DNA from: G942493375 sp942493375
GTDB taxonomy: Bacteria; Armatimonadota; UBA5829
Assembly: GCA_942493375.1 (NCBI GenBank)
Contig: OW818698.1
Coordinates: forward strand, 310,001 to 374,000
Reading direction: 5' to 3'
DNA: 64,000 bases
In this document: in pieces, positions 35,771-45,253 of the stretch
Position numbering within the stretch: the first letter of the stretch is position 1
Layout: each line of letters starts with the position of its first letter
Position numbers and translations under genes: made by a program
Notes under the pieces: generated by a model
Database searches by the model: none
The model's input: the letters and a program-made list of their open reading frames with translations, nothing else
What the model was told of the DNA's origin: nothing

Positions 35771-37526
35771 TCTGAAGCCTTTCTTTGTACTCTTCCACCG
35801 GCACTCCCCCCTCGGTGAACTGTTTCAGGCCTGATTGGGCGGCTGTTTCGAAAAGGGATTTTGCAGTGCTCTCACGCTCTGCCTTTGTCCCGTATCCAAG
35901 TTCCAACTGAGCATATTGGATAGGCATCCTGGCAGTTTTTACTCTCAATAAAACATCAGGCTGACCAGCGACCAGCTTCTCTGCTTCATCAAACAGAGTC
36001 CGGTATTTAGTCATCAATTCAGGAGTCAGATATGTAGCTCCAGCATTTTTAGGTCCTTCGAAGATATATAATCCAGCGCCAGATTTCGCCAAAGCATCGT
36101 GCATGATATTAATATATTCCCGAATCGGTTTAGCCGCATTTCCGTAATAGCCTGACAAGAACTCATTCATTACCTTGTAAATATCACAGTTCGGGTTCCA
36201 GGAAAGCTTGGCAAGCATATATACTCTAAGGTTTGCGAACTCTCCGGTTGCCTCTCTGTTTCCCTGCGAAAACACTCCTTTTGCATGGTTCTTCACCAGA
36301 AACTGCATGTTAGGCTGCAATATACGTAGGTTCGGGAAGGGACTCTCCAGATTCGCAAATTGTACAACATAGTCCCAGATATCGATCTTGTCGGTGATTT
36401 TCGACCAGTTTTCGATGTCTTTCCTGAAATCAGCATTTCTGGAGTCAGTCGCTAATGGTTGGCTGCGGCTACAACTAATATTGCAGAGCATTATGTGGAC
36501 ATTGGAGATCGGTCGAATGGTCTTCGGAGGTTTCACCGAATACCAGTAAGCAAGCGTAGATATCGTCTTGTCCGGAATTTGAGCTGCAACTTTGTTGACG
36601 AATGTCAGGATAGATCCCATTGGAGTCCCTTCCTTATCATCAATTGCCTTACACTCAGGACAAGTGCACCAGCCTTCCCAGTCCATCTGGCTGACGTCCC
36701 AAATCGCAATCTCCGGATCAGCTGCCATTCTCCTTTTCATCTCTTCCACAGTTATTTTGAGGACATCCGGATTCGAAAGACACAGCTGCTTTGCCTGCCG
36801 TTTGCCATCAACCATGCTGAAATACTCCGGATGGGAAGAGAAATACTGCTCAGGTGGTACAAAAGTAAAGAAGCTGTGGCACCATGTCCCCCACCCTTTG
36901 TGGCGTTCATTAACCATATGTCCTTCTTTACAGATACTGTAATTGCCATTGAGTTTCTGCCGGGCTGCAAAATCCGTGTCCATAGCTTCATAGTAGTAGA
37001 CTTCACGATAACTGAGCACTGGCACCTGGGTATCGTTTATAAGATTTACTCGAACAAACTTCCTCTTCGGTATGACACTCACAGTCCCGGAGAGCCATTT
37101 GCAACCCAGATAGTCATCCAGGAATGAATACACCCCATATAGAGTCCCATTCACTGGTCCACCGACTATTATCAGGCTCTCACCTACCGTGCGAATAGTA
37201 AAACCATCATTCCCCAGCTTTTTCCAATCTATGTGAACATTCAGCAAGCTCAAACGAGAACTCCTGCCTATGATGATCTCCTTGCTGCTTGCTGGATTTT
37301 CGTCAGTAATAATGGGAAGTACGGCACCAGACATTTTCCGGATATGAGCCTGCAGTTCCCCAGCAGCCTTCTTCTCCATATCTGTAGCAGACTTAGGAAT
37401 GACAATCTTATACTCAGAATACTTACCGGAAGCAAGCATAAGCCTGCCTGCAGTATCAGCCTGACTTGCTCCTGCAACAAGAAACAGAACGCAGCAGAGG
37501 GCAATCATGATAGTTGCAATGTTCAT
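35736..37526 (-). CDS. DUF4838 protein, shorter paralog
   Basis: A 596-residue product from the ATG at 37526 (AGGAG upstream); an in-frame start 24 codons earlier lacks one. The signal peptide ends near VAGASQADT. It has the alpha-glucuronidase-type N-terminal domain (GTLYGVYSFLDDYLGCKWLS) and the DUF4838 core with VSQMDWEGWCTCPECK. It is homologous to the protein at 16159 but lacks its mutarotase-like C-terminal domain. A presumed secreted glycoside hydrolase. Its last 12 or so codons (LQTSGFGLQEGKG) are encoded by a dispersed repeat, so the natural C-terminus has probably been replaced. Confidence 0.85.
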   Translation of the reverse strand: MNIATIMIALCCVLFLVAGASQADTAGRLMLASGKYSEYKIVIPKSATDMEKKAAGELQAHIRKMSGAVLPIITDENPASSKEIIIGRSSRLSLLNVHIDWKKLGNDGFTIRTVGESLIIVGGPVNGTLYGVYSFLDDYLGCKWLSGTVSVIPKRKFVRVNLINDTQVPVLSYREVYYYEAMDTDFAARQKLNGNYSICKEGHMVNERHKGWGTWCHSFFTFVPPEQYFSSHPEYFSMVDGKRQAKQLCLSNPDVLKITVEEMKRRMAADPEIAIWDVSQMDWEGWCTCPECKAIDDKEGTPMGSILTFVNKVAAQIPDKTISTLAYWYSVKPPKTIRPISNVHIMLCNISCSRSQPLATDSRNADFRKDIENWSKITDKIDIWDYVVQFANLESPFPNLRILQPNMQFLVKNHAKGVFSQGNREATGEFANLRVYMLAKLSWNPNCDIYKVMNEFLSGYYGNAAKPIREYINIMHDALAKSGAGLYIFEGPKNAGATYLTPELMTKYRTLFDEAEKLVAGQPDVLLRVKTARMPIQYAQLELGYGTKAERESTAKSLFETAAQSGLKQFTEGGVPVEEYKERLQTSGFGLQEGKG

Positions 37527-38003
37527 TATATAAATGCTCCTGGATTTGGATGTTTGAGGTTGGATGCTAAACACGAGTTTCTGAGGCAATTTTACCACAT
37601 TTTAGAAGTGCTGTAATGGGTGCCAGGAGGTACAAAGGATTGCTGGATAATCGATGTTGATCATCCGGTCCGTTTTATTCACGGAGCTTCACCTTTACCC
37701 GTCAGTAAGGTCTAGGGCTGAGTTAATCATCAATAATGCAAGCTATGCGAATACAAATCCTGCGGCAGGAGATTTGCAGAGCAAGAGCACAAGAAGAGCA
37801 ATTAGCCCGGTGATCCACAGAACTTTCGACAGATTGGCATGCCCACTATGTTTCACATATACATGTCCCATGACCGTACTCCGGATGTCAAGTCAGCCTT
37901 CTCAGGAATGCTGTATTAAATTATTACCAATACTGCATATCCTCAAACATTTACGATTACTTACTACAGCTATCACAGAGTCTTGTCGTGGGAAAGGAAC
38001 ACA
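37527..38003. other. Intergenic region without identifiable features
   Basis: About 480 bp upstream of the DUF4838 gene and downstream of the pseudopilin gene. I see no gene, repeat-family copy or near-consensus promoter in it. It may hold the DUF4838 promoter on the minus strand. Confidence 0.4.
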
Positions 38004-38038
38004 AACAGCCCCAAAGCAACAATTACTAAGGGGCTGTT
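38004..38038 (-). terminator. Probable terminator of the pseudopilin gene
   Basis: On the minus strand AACAGCCCC and GGGGCTGTT form a perfect 9-bp stem with a 17-nt loop, starting 18 bp after the stop codon. The following sequence, TGTGTTCC, is only moderately T-rich. Confidence 0.55.
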
Positions 38039-38055
38039 ACAATAATGGGTTATGA

Positions 38056-38682
38056 CTACGGATAGTATGTCTGGACCATATCTGCAGTTACAGTCTTATT
38101 TGCCTTAACATGACCATCGCAGAACATCATCTCAACCATATCGCTATGCCTGGCTGAGAAATAACCATTCGCTGTGTTCAAATAGACAGGATTGACAGTT
38201 CTACCGTCCACCAACTGGTCTTCTGCACACGCTAAATAAACAGCTGAATCAGCTGCAAAAACGATTCTCGCGGGATCTTTGAACTCGGAGAGTGGTCGAC
38301 CAATAGCAAACCCATTAGGATTATATCCTCTTTTTATCAGTAGACAACACTGCATATTACCACTTGGACACTCAAACACCTGATTATTTTTCACGTACGG
38401 ATAGACCGATGTAATCCAGTTTGTCCGATATACTCCATCAGAGCATTGTGTGGCTCCGGTATCTGTTGCTGCTGCTGCTCTCCAAAGGAAAGGCATCGTC
38501 TCATCATAATCCTGAGCATACTGCATAAGCCCAAGACCAATCTGCTTCAGATTGCTGGAACAAGCTGATTGTCTTGCCTTTTCACGGGCTTTAGCAAAAA
38601 CTGGGAAGAGTATGGCCGCCAGTATAGCTATGATAGCTATTACAACCAACAGTTCAATTAGCGTGAATCCTTTTCTTTTCAT
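38056..38682 (-). CDS. Type II secretion-like pseudopilin (prepilin with H-x9-DG C-terminus)
   Basis: A 208-residue product with an unprocessed type III signal, KRKGFTLIELLVVIAIIAIL: cleavage before Phe after Gly, with Glu at +5. FPVFAKAREKARQSACSSNL follows, which is the armatimonad-like form. The C-terminal ARHSDMVEMMFCDGHVKA matches the DUF1559-type H-x9-DG motif. Such pseudopilins are very numerous in some genomes and their role is poorly known. A strong promoter lies about 100 nt upstream and AAAGGAG precedes the ATG. Confidence 0.92.
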   Translation of the reverse strand: MKRKGFTLIELLVVIAIIAILAAILFPVFAKAREKARQSACSSNLKQIGLGLMQYAQDYDETMPFLWRAAAATDTGATQCSDGVYRTNWITSVYPYVKNNQVFECPSGNMQCCLLIKRGYNPNGFAIGRPLSEFKDPARIVFAADSAVYLACAEDQLVDGRTVNPVYLNTANGYFSARHSDMVEMMFCDGHVKANKTVTADMVQTYYP

Positions 38683-38782
38683 TTGAACTAGTCTCCTTTG
38701 TTATCAGCTAAGACTGAATATTTGCATTCATAAGTCTACCCAAAACACTGGCCGAATGCTGCATTATATACCTGATAATCAG

Positions 38783-38812
38783 ATTATATCTCAGCATTTG
38801 TCAGCATGTCAA
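38783..38812 (-). promoter_or_regulatory. Consensus sigma-70 promoter of the pseudopilin gene
   Basis: On the minus strand TTGACA (38807-38812) is followed after 18 bp by TATAAT (38783-38788). Both boxes match consensus exactly. The 5' leader is about 95 nt. The remainder of the 308-bp gap up to 38990 shows nothing else. Confidence 0.85.
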
Positions 38813-38990
38813 TAGATTTACCGATAAATCTTAGGGTATTTTGAACTCCTAGAGTGTTCTACTTATAGGTGGAAGGAAAAACACGAGAACAATCGTTAAA
38901 ATACTGACAAAACACCTGGTCCACCTTATTTATCTGACTTTGTTTTTGGCTGACAGTATAGTCAGAAGCTGTTTATATGAATAATGTGGA

Positions 38991-41300
38991 TTATGGTTTC
39001 TTCTGAGTTGTTACAACAGGGCCGATGTAGATACTCACCGGATCAGGCCGGTTCCACATCCAGAACTCATAACCAGCTATTTTACTGGTGTTTATAGCAG
39101 AGCCAAGTTCAGTAAGACTCCAGCTATCTATTCTTGACTCACCGGCATCCAGATATATGGCAAATCCATCATACTTCTGGCCTTCCTGGTCAAACGCCTT
39201 AACGATAAAGCTGACCGGAAAAGCATGGGGATTGTACAATGACATAGCAGCAAATCCCCTATCACTCCAGTCTGCATTGGAAAAACCTTTGGGATAGTTG
39301 AGCCTGATATTTGGGAAATCAACATTCGCTCTAAATGTAACCTTTGCACACTTACCCAGCCGCTTAGTCTCCGCAAGCTCCATATCTGCATTGCTGAGAT
39401 CCCACCTGTCAATATCAGCTGATGAAGTCCACCCGCAGACCGTTTCAGCTTTACCAAAAGCCAAAGGCTTCTGTGAATACATCCGGAATGTCCTGGTAAG
39501 TGTCTTGAGGGTTTTCCCTTTACGGGCCTGTATCACAAGCCGTGTAATATCCCCTGCCAGCTTTATACTAAACTTGCCGGAAAGATTATTGCTTGTCTCA
39601 GTCAACAAAACAGGAACAATATATGATCCGTTTTTGCCGAATACTTTTGCGATGATCTTTGTATCCTTTTCTGTCCATAGTGTGATTGATACATTCCTCT
39701 GGTCAGTCAACATCTCCTCAGGCACCAATGTCGAAATAATCACCTTTGGACCGGTTAGAACACTGCTTATATCATCAAGCATCTGTCTGCGAGTTTTCTC
39801 GAGCATCCCGGTATCAGGCTTCCACCTCATCATCGACATCCCCATTCGTCCCACATAATCAGCAACACGGGAATGCGGATTGAACTCAGTTTTCGATACC
39901 CCAAGAGCATCAGCCAATTTGGCATAGGCAGTCTGCAGAATATAAAAGGTTTCAAAATCCTCACTACCCTGCCGTATCATTTCGAGTCTCAGCGTGGGAA
40001 CAGGATCATCACTGCTGGTCTTTCCGGGATACAGCAGATACCCATCTCCATTTGCTCCCGGAAATGCCAGAGGATCATTCCATAAGTCCCTCTTGATATA
40101 TTTAGTCCCATCATACTTAGCCCAGATGGATGTAGCCCAGTAAAGCACACCCTCCACATTGTAGAGAGACTGGAACCATGAGAGGATACGCGGGGAGACC
40201 GCACTGTCATTTATAAGGTATGTAGGATAGGGATGCTGGGGGCCGCAGCAAGTATACCACCAGACATGATCTCCCTTGGCCTGCCGGTCGGCGGCGGCAT
40301 GTGTATTGTATGTAGACAGGATCGGACACCAGATATCAACCGTCCCAAACATACTTTCATGGGGAGCTGCAGTCAACAACCATTTCGCATCCGGAGCTAA
40401 TGAATCAATAACTCTGCCATATGCAGCACAATTTGGGAACTCAGACGCCGGAGGTTCATCAATAGTATACACATACCCCTTCGAGAGCCATCCCTTGTCC
40501 CTGAGATAGGCTATTCTCTTCTTAAAACCAATTGGGTCATTTGAATCATAAGGTATTCTATACGACGTAACCCTGGGATCATTCAAATACTTAGCAGCCT
40601 CAGGAGAATCCACCGGCACCGGAATATCATCGGGAGGAAGCCGATAGCCGGTCATAAACCAGTAATAACGCTCCTCCATTGCCTTATACTCAGGTGAACC
40701 AACTGCTATCCCGTAATAATCAGCACACTGAGATCCCCATAGAGCAAATGCCGACCCGAAGTGGTTTTCTACAGACAAAGAGAATCCCCGGACTCTGAGT
40801 TGAACTTTAACCCGCTCAACACTGCCATTCAGCTTGAGCGTCACAACTCCTGAATACACACCAGGCTTCGCATTTCCAGGCACATAAACATTGACCCAGA
40901 CCATCTGGGAGTTCCCCTGCTCTACTGCAAACTCTGAAGGCATAGGCAGCAGAGCATCCGGATAGAACCCCTTCCGGAATCCTCCCCCAACACTCTGGTT
41001 CAGCTCAATATAATGCGCCAGTCGCAATTCAATATTCGATTTCGATATAACAGCATTCCCACTCTTAAGATCACTGGCAGTTACACTGACTGATTTAACA
41101 GCACTCCTGCCCCTTATAATAATCTGAAAAGCCTCATGCTCATTCCCCGCAGCATCCAACGCAACATGAACACTCTTCTCCGGAACCTCATCCCTAAGAT
41201 ACTTGCTGGTACCAGGCACAGTAAAGACATCAAACCCCTTAGCCACCACACAGTTTACAAGGAGAATTGATAAAACAACAGTGGAAACAAACAACTTCAT
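38991..41300 (-). CDS. Secreted DUF4091/GH123-like glycoside hydrolase
   Basis: A 769-residue product from the ATG at 41300 (TTAGGAG upstream). Signal peptide about 1-20 (ending NCVVAKG). The N-terminal sandwich domain (HVALDAAGNEHEAFQIIIRG) is typical of this group. The central TIM-barrel region contains GYVYTIDEPPASEFPN, where the Asp-Glu pair is at the usual catalytic position for GH123-like proteins, and LEMIRQGSEDFETFYILQ, the DUF4091 signature. The C-terminal part (about 510-765) is sandwich-like. A presumed exo-glycosidase for an N-acetylated or other extracellular sugar; specificity is unproven. Confidence 0.85.
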   Translation of the reverse strand: MKLFVSTVVLSILLVNCVVAKGFDVFTVPGTSKYLRDEVPEKSVHVALDAAGNEHEAFQIIIRGRSAVKSVSVTASDLKSGNAVISKSNIELRLAHYIELNQSVGGGFRKGFYPDALLPMPSEFAVEQGNSQMVWVNVYVPGNAKPGVYSGVVTLKLNGSVERVKVQLRVRGFSLSVENHFGSAFALWGSQCADYYGIAVGSPEYKAMEERYYWFMTGYRLPPDDIPVPVDSPEAAKYLNDPRVTSYRIPYDSNDPIGFKKRIAYLRDKGWLSKGYVYTIDEPPASEFPNCAAYGRVIDSLAPDAKWLLTAAPHESMFGTVDIWCPILSTYNTHAAADRQAKGDHVWWYTCCGPQHPYPTYLINDSAVSPRILSWFQSLYNVEGVLYWATSIWAKYDGTKYIKRDLWNDPLAFPGANGDGYLLYPGKTSSDDPVPTLRLEMIRQGSEDFETFYILQTAYAKLADALGVSKTEFNPHSRVADYVGRMGMSMMRWKPDTGMLEKTRRQMLDDISSVLTGPKVIISTLVPEEMLTDQRNVSITLWTEKDTKIIAKVFGKNGSYIVPVLLTETSNNLSGKFSIKLAGDITRLVIQARKGKTLKTLTRTFRMYSQKPLAFGKAETVCGWTSSADIDRWDLSNADMELAETKRLGKCAKVTFRANVDFPNIRLNYPKGFSNADWSDRGFAAMSLYNPHAFPVSFIVKAFDQEGQKYDGFAIYLDAGESRIDSWSLTELGSAINTSKIAGYEFWMWNRPDPVSIYIGPVVTTQKKP

Positions 41301-41339
41301 AGAGACCACTCCTAATACTACCAAAGCGTTGCAGCGAGT

Positions 41340-41465
41340 TACCGCATGTAGGAGCGACCCTCAGCGGTCACCCGAAAGACTGTAGCGAGGTATCGCACGT
41401 AGAGGCGATCCTTCAGCGGTCGCCCGCAAGAGAAACGGGCGACTGCGGAGCCTCGCCCCTACGTA
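41340..41465. repeat. GTAGGAGCGACC-type palindromic repeats
   Basis: Three degenerate copies, the last of which forms a palindrome around CGGTCGCCCG-CAAGAGAAA-CGGGCGACTG, flanked by GTAGAGGCGA and TCGCCCCTAC. It is a dispersed intergenic repeat in the 331-bp gap between the DUF4091 gene and the ABC permease gene. Confidence 0.75.
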
Positions 41466-41478
41466 TTGCTTACTAAAT

Positions 41479-41590
41479 CCCGTTAGTCCTGAGTAGCCGT
41501 AGGCGTATCGAAGGGCGGCTTCGGAGAGACCCGTTAAATTGTGCACAATCGACCGCCCTTCGATACACTGCGCTACTCAGGACTAACGGG
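41479..41590. repeat. 112-bp inverted repeat with CTGAGTAGC arms
   Basis: The arms CCCGTTAGTCCTGAGTAGC (from 41479) and GCTACTCAGGACTAACGGG (ending 41590) are perfect over 19 bp. TATCGAAGGGCGG and CCGCCCTTCGATA pair inside them. It shares the CTGAGTAGC...TATCGAAG core with the MITE-like elements but has other ends. It lies at the 3' end of the ABC permease gene. Confidence 0.8.
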
Positions 41591-41631
41591 GTGAAATCCC
41601 TTCCTGAAGCCTGAAGCCCGAAGTCTGAAGC

Positions 41632-42483
41632 CTATCCCTTCACCCCTGAAACTACTACACCCTGAATGAAGTACTTCTGCCCGATTATAAAGATAATCAG
41701 CAGAGGGAGCATGACTACAGTAGAAGCCGCCATGAGGTAGTTCCAGTCAACTGCGTACTGTCCCTGGAATGCATACAGGCCAAGGGCCAGAGTGCGTTTA
41801 GCGGGGGAATCGAGGAAGATTAGTGGTCCGAGGAAATCGTTCCAGCTGCCCATGAATGCGAAGATAGATACCGTTGCCAGCGCCGGTTTCATCTGAGGAA
41901 GCAGAATGTGCCTGTAGACCTGCCAGGTGCTGGCTCCATCAATACGTGCAGCTTCGTCCATCTCACGGGGAATAGTCATCAGGTACTGTCTTAACAGAAA
42001 GATAAAGAATGGTGCTCCAAAGAATGATGGCACGATCAATGGCAGGAATGTATCATACCAGCCGACCGTTGCGAATATTTTAAACACCGGTATCATCGTA
42101 ACCTGTGCCGGCAGCATCATGGTTGATAGCAGCACAACAAACAGCACATCACGCCCCGGGAACCGCATCCTTGCAAAACCAAATGCTACCAGAGAACAGG
42201 ATATGAGCTGACCAATAAGGGATAGAGAAGTAATCTCAACAGTGTTCCAGGTATACAGAGCAAAAGGCATCCGCTCAAAAGCCTTAGCATAATTCGCCCA
42301 GAGCCAGGGCTTGGGTATCCATTGAATAGGGTCTGAGAATATGTATGCCGGGTCCTTGAATGAAGACGAAAGCATCCAAAGGAACGGGATCAATGAGACT
42401 GCAGACCCAAGTATCAGGACCACATAACCAATAGTCCGCCATATACTCTGAGAAGTCGAATGTGTGCGTGGTTTGATACTCAT
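41632..42483 (-). CDS. Carbohydrate ABC transporter permease (MalG type)
   Basis: A 283-residue inner-membrane permease of the CUT1 sugar family with about six helices. The EAA-loop sequence EMDEAARIDGASTWQVYRHI followed by LLPQMKPAL is clear. The ATG overlaps the MalF-type stop in ATGA, with GGAG upstream. The last codons run into a GAAGYCT repeat. It forms the translocation pore with the next gene's product. Confidence 0.95.
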   Translation of the reverse strand: MSIKPRTHSTSQSIWRTIGYVVLILGSAVSLIPFLWMLSSSFKDPAYIFSDPIQWIPKPWLWANYAKAFERMPFALYTWNTVEITSLSLIGQLISCSLVAFGFARMRFPGRDVLFVVLLSTMMLPAQVTMIPVFKIFATVGWYDTFLPLIVPSFFGAPFFIFLLRQYLMTIPREMDEAARIDGASTWQVYRHILLPQMKPALATVSIFAFMGSWNDFLGPLIFLDSPAKRTLALGLYAFQGQYAVDWNYLMAASTVVMLPLLIIFIIGQKYFIQGVVVSGVKG

Positions 42484-43391
42484 TTCTTCAACTCCGATTC
42501 ATAATACACCCAGGACGTCGAAGCCTTGAGCATGAGTAGTGTCAATGCAAGTATAACCAGGAACAGTATCCACGCCAGAGCACAGGCATATCCCATCTTC
42601 AGATACATAAATGCATTCTGGTAGAGATAGAGCACATAGAACAGCGTTGAGTATGCAGGTCCTCCCTGGGTCATAACAAACGAACTGGCGAAAACCTGGA
42701 AACTGCCTATTATACCCATTATCAGGTTAAAGAGTATTGTAGGTGATATCATCGGCATAGTAACATGCCTGAACTTACTCCAGCTGCCTGCACCATCTAT
42801 CTCTGCTGACTCATACAACTGTGTAGGCACACTCTGCAGTCCGGCAAGGTATATGATCATCCCGCCGCCAACACCCCAGAGACTCATCAGGATAAATGAT
42901 GGCAGCGCCCATTCCGTACTGGTAAGCCATGGCACCGGCGCAATACCAATCTTACCCAGCAAAACATTGAGAATGCCGTTCTGCGCATTAAATAACATCA
43001 ACCAGACCATCGACACTGCAATAGGAGGTAGAATCGCTGGGATATAGAAGATAGCCCGGAATATCCGCATACCCTTAAGGTTCAAGTTCAACAGCATAGC
43101 CAAAGCCAGAGAACAAACCAAACCAAGGGGCACCGAAACCAAAGCGTAAATCACAGTCACTTTAAGGGACTGACGGAACCTGAAATCATCCGCAATTATT
43201 GTCGCATAGTTGCCAAGTCCGATCATCTGTGGAGGATTGATCATATCCCATTTTGTGAGGCTTATAAGAAACGAGAATATAACCGGACCAACTGTCAGAA
43301 GCAGAAACCCGATAAGCCATGGTGATATGCAAAGAAACCCTTCAATAGCCTCCTTGCGGCGCAATTTCGATAATGGTATCCCATTTTTCAT
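42480..43391 (-). CDS. Carbohydrate ABC transporter permease (MalF type)
   Basis: A 303-residue CUT1 permease with about six helices and the EAA-type loop YESAEIDGAGSWSKFRHVT followed by MPMISPTI. The N-terminus (RRKEAIEGFLCISPWLIGFL) is typical of the family. It is encoded 179 bp after the binding-protein gene, with a palindromic repeat in between that might lower its expression relative to the binding protein. Confidence 0.95.
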   Translation of the reverse strand: MKNGIPLSKLRRKEAIEGFLCISPWLIGFLLLTVGPVIFSFLISLTKWDMINPPQMIGLGNYATIIADDFRFRQSLKVTVIYALVSVPLGLVCSLALAMLLNLNLKGMRIFRAIFYIPAILPPIAVSMVWLMLFNAQNGILNVLLGKIGIAPVPWLTSTEWALPSFILMSLWGVGGGMIIYLAGLQSVPTQLYESAEIDGAGSWSKFRHVTMPMISPTILFNLIMGIIGSFQVFASSFVMTQGGPAYSTLFYVLYLYQNAFMYLKMGYACALAWILFLVILALTLLMLKASTSWVYYESELKK

Positions 43392-43488
43392 AATAAACTA
43401 ATCCCTGTAGCCCCCGTCACCATACCCGATGTGACACCGTGTCATTCTGAGCGCAGTGAAGAATCTCAGTCTACTGTAAATCGACCTA

Positions 43489-43563
43489 AAGTCCGTTCGT
43501 GCTGCGTAGCGCAAAGCGCGTATCGAAGTACCACACCTCAATCATACAAGTATGAACGGACTT
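43489..43563. repeat. Inverted repeat with the CGCAAAGCGCG core
   Basis: AAGTCCGTTC (43489-43498) and GAACGGACTT (43554-43563) flank the core GTAGCGCAAAGCGCGTATCG. It is close to the inner part of the element at 15753 but carries about 22 extra bases beside a duplicated AAGTA. A decayed end (CAGTCTACTGTAAAT) lies just upstream. Confidence 0.75.
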
Positions 43564-43570
43564 CAAAACC

Positions 43571-44857
43571 TTAGTCCCTGTGCCTCAGCAACTGGTCAAT
43601 AATCGGCCTAACTTTCACACAAGCATCCTTAGCCGACTTCTTACCCAGCATCACCAGGTCTAGTTCACTCCCAATAATCTGGTTCATCTCAGCGTAACAG
43701 GACACATGAGGCGTAGCCCGGCCATATTTGATCATCTTCAGGAACACATCCCTGGAATCCGGCGGTTCTTTCCTGTAAAGAAACACATCAGACTCCGCCA
43801 GAGACTTCCGCGTAGGGACCTGGGAGTTCATCAGAGCACAATCCGTCTGATACTCAGGTCCTGTCAGCCACTTTATAACTTCCCATGCTTCATCCTTATG
43901 CTTGGATCGACCAAGCATCGCCCAGGCAGCTCCACCAATAAAGGTTATTCTCTCCTTGGGGCCTGTTGGAATCGGAGCAGCATCATATGTAAAGTCCTTA
44001 ACTTCATTCGCCAACACCAGTTTAGCAAGGTAAGGTCCTGCAATCATCATGCCTATCTTACCTGCACTGAACATCTTCCAGTTACCACGTCCAGCAGACT
44101 CTTCGCGCGAGGGTGCAACGTGGTATTTATTGACTAAATCAGCCATTCGCTGCAGACCTTCATATGCTTCCGGCTTATCTAGAGTGCACGTATTACCATC
44201 TTCGCTGACTATACTTCCGCCGTTCTCATATATAAACAGCTGCCACAGCGCAATAGAAGCCCCCCACTGGTCTACTTTACCATCTCCATCCGTATCTTTA
44301 GTAAGTTTCTTCGCTACTTCAAGGTATTTATTATAATCCCAGGTCCAGTCAGGATAAGGTATCCCAGCCTGGTCGAAAATCTTTTTATTGTAGTACATCG
44401 CTTCAACATCAACATCACCGGGGATAGTATAGATCAGTCCCTTATACTCCCCCCAGCCTTTTATAGACTCAGGATAAAAGTCCCATATATCCCAGTTGTC
44501 ACGCTTGATAAAAGGATCCAGAGGTGCCAGAAGGCCTTTAGCTGCAAGGGGAACATACCATTCAGAGCTCACCCGGGTAACATCAGGGGGACGTCCACCG
44601 GCAGTAGAGACCATAACTTTCCAGCTCAAACGGTCCCAGGTAGCGATTTCCAATTCAACCTTGATGTTCGGATGAAGCCTTTCAAACTCAGCCAGCGACT
44701 TACCCAGCGCCTTTTCCTCAACATCACTTGACCACAAAGCAACACGAACAACCGTCCTCTTAGTTTTCTGCTTACCACAACCCGAAAGCATGCACAAACA
44801 CAAAAAAACCAACAGTAATGCAATGAACTTAAAATACATTGTCTTGTTATCCGTCAT
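43571..44857 (-). CDS. Sugar ABC transporter substrate-binding lipoprotein
   Basis: A 428-residue extracellular solute-binding protein of family 1. The lipobox LSGC is near residue 27 (LCMLSGCGKQ), so it is a lipoprotein. The body shows the family pattern, with FERLHPNIKVELEIATWDRL, SSEWYVPLAAKGLLAPLDPF and FSAGKIGMMIAGPY. AGGAAG precedes the ATG. It is the first gene of the transporter operon; the ATPase is not encoded here. The ligand is unknown; the nearby GH32-like gene would suit a fructose-containing sugar. Confidence 0.95.
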   Translation of the reverse strand: MTDNKTMYFKFIALLLVFLCLCMLSGCGKQKTKRTVVRVALWSSDVEEKALGKSLAEFERLHPNIKVELEIATWDRLSWKVMVSTAGGRPPDVTRVSSEWYVPLAAKGLLAPLDPFIKRDNWDIWDFYPESIKGWGEYKGLIYTIPGDVDVEAMYYNKKIFDQAGIPYPDWTWDYNKYLEVAKKLTKDTDGDGKVDQWGASIALWQLFIYENGGSIVSEDGNTCTLDKPEAYEGLQRMADLVNKYHVAPSREESAGRGNWKMFSAGKIGMMIAGPYLAKLVLANEVKDFTYDAAPIPTGPKERITFIGGAAWAMLGRSKHKDEAWEVIKWLTGPEYQTDCALMNSQVPTRKSLAESDVFLYRKEPPDSRDVFLKMIKYGRATPHVSCYAEMNQIIGSELDLVMLGKKSAKDACVKVRPIIDQLLRHRD

Positions 44858-45253
44858 AATCTACTTCCTGACTAAAGCAAGGTCCCCATCGCCACGCACA
44901 AGATAACAGATATTCAGAATGTGTGTCAACAATAAAAAAACAATCACCGCTCGTGTGCAATTTGCAATTGCACCCGAAACAGAATCCCCAGCATCCCCAG
45001 TTTCCAGAAAAAAACGAATAATCCGCTTCCATCCTGATCTCAAAGGTAGTGACGACAGACTAACCCATTCCGCGAAATCCAAGTAATTCCGCGTAATCCG
45101 CGATTCAAAAGCAAAAGCAGAACAAGCATCCCATTCAGGCAAAACTCTGATAGGCAAACTGATCCGCTCCCCATCCTGCCCAATTTATCTCCCATTTTTT
45201 CCGTGTATTCCGTGTATTCCGTGGTTAAATCCCAAAAGCCAAAGCAGCTACAA
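44858..45253. other. Intergenic region with CCGCG and CCGTG repeats
   Basis: About 396 bp between the GH32-like and binding-protein genes. It holds ATTCCGCGAAATCC and ATTCCGCGTAATCCGCG units (45068-45105) and a TCCGTGTATTCCGTGTATTC array (about 45198-45225). No gene or clear promoter is seen. Confidence 0.6.
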
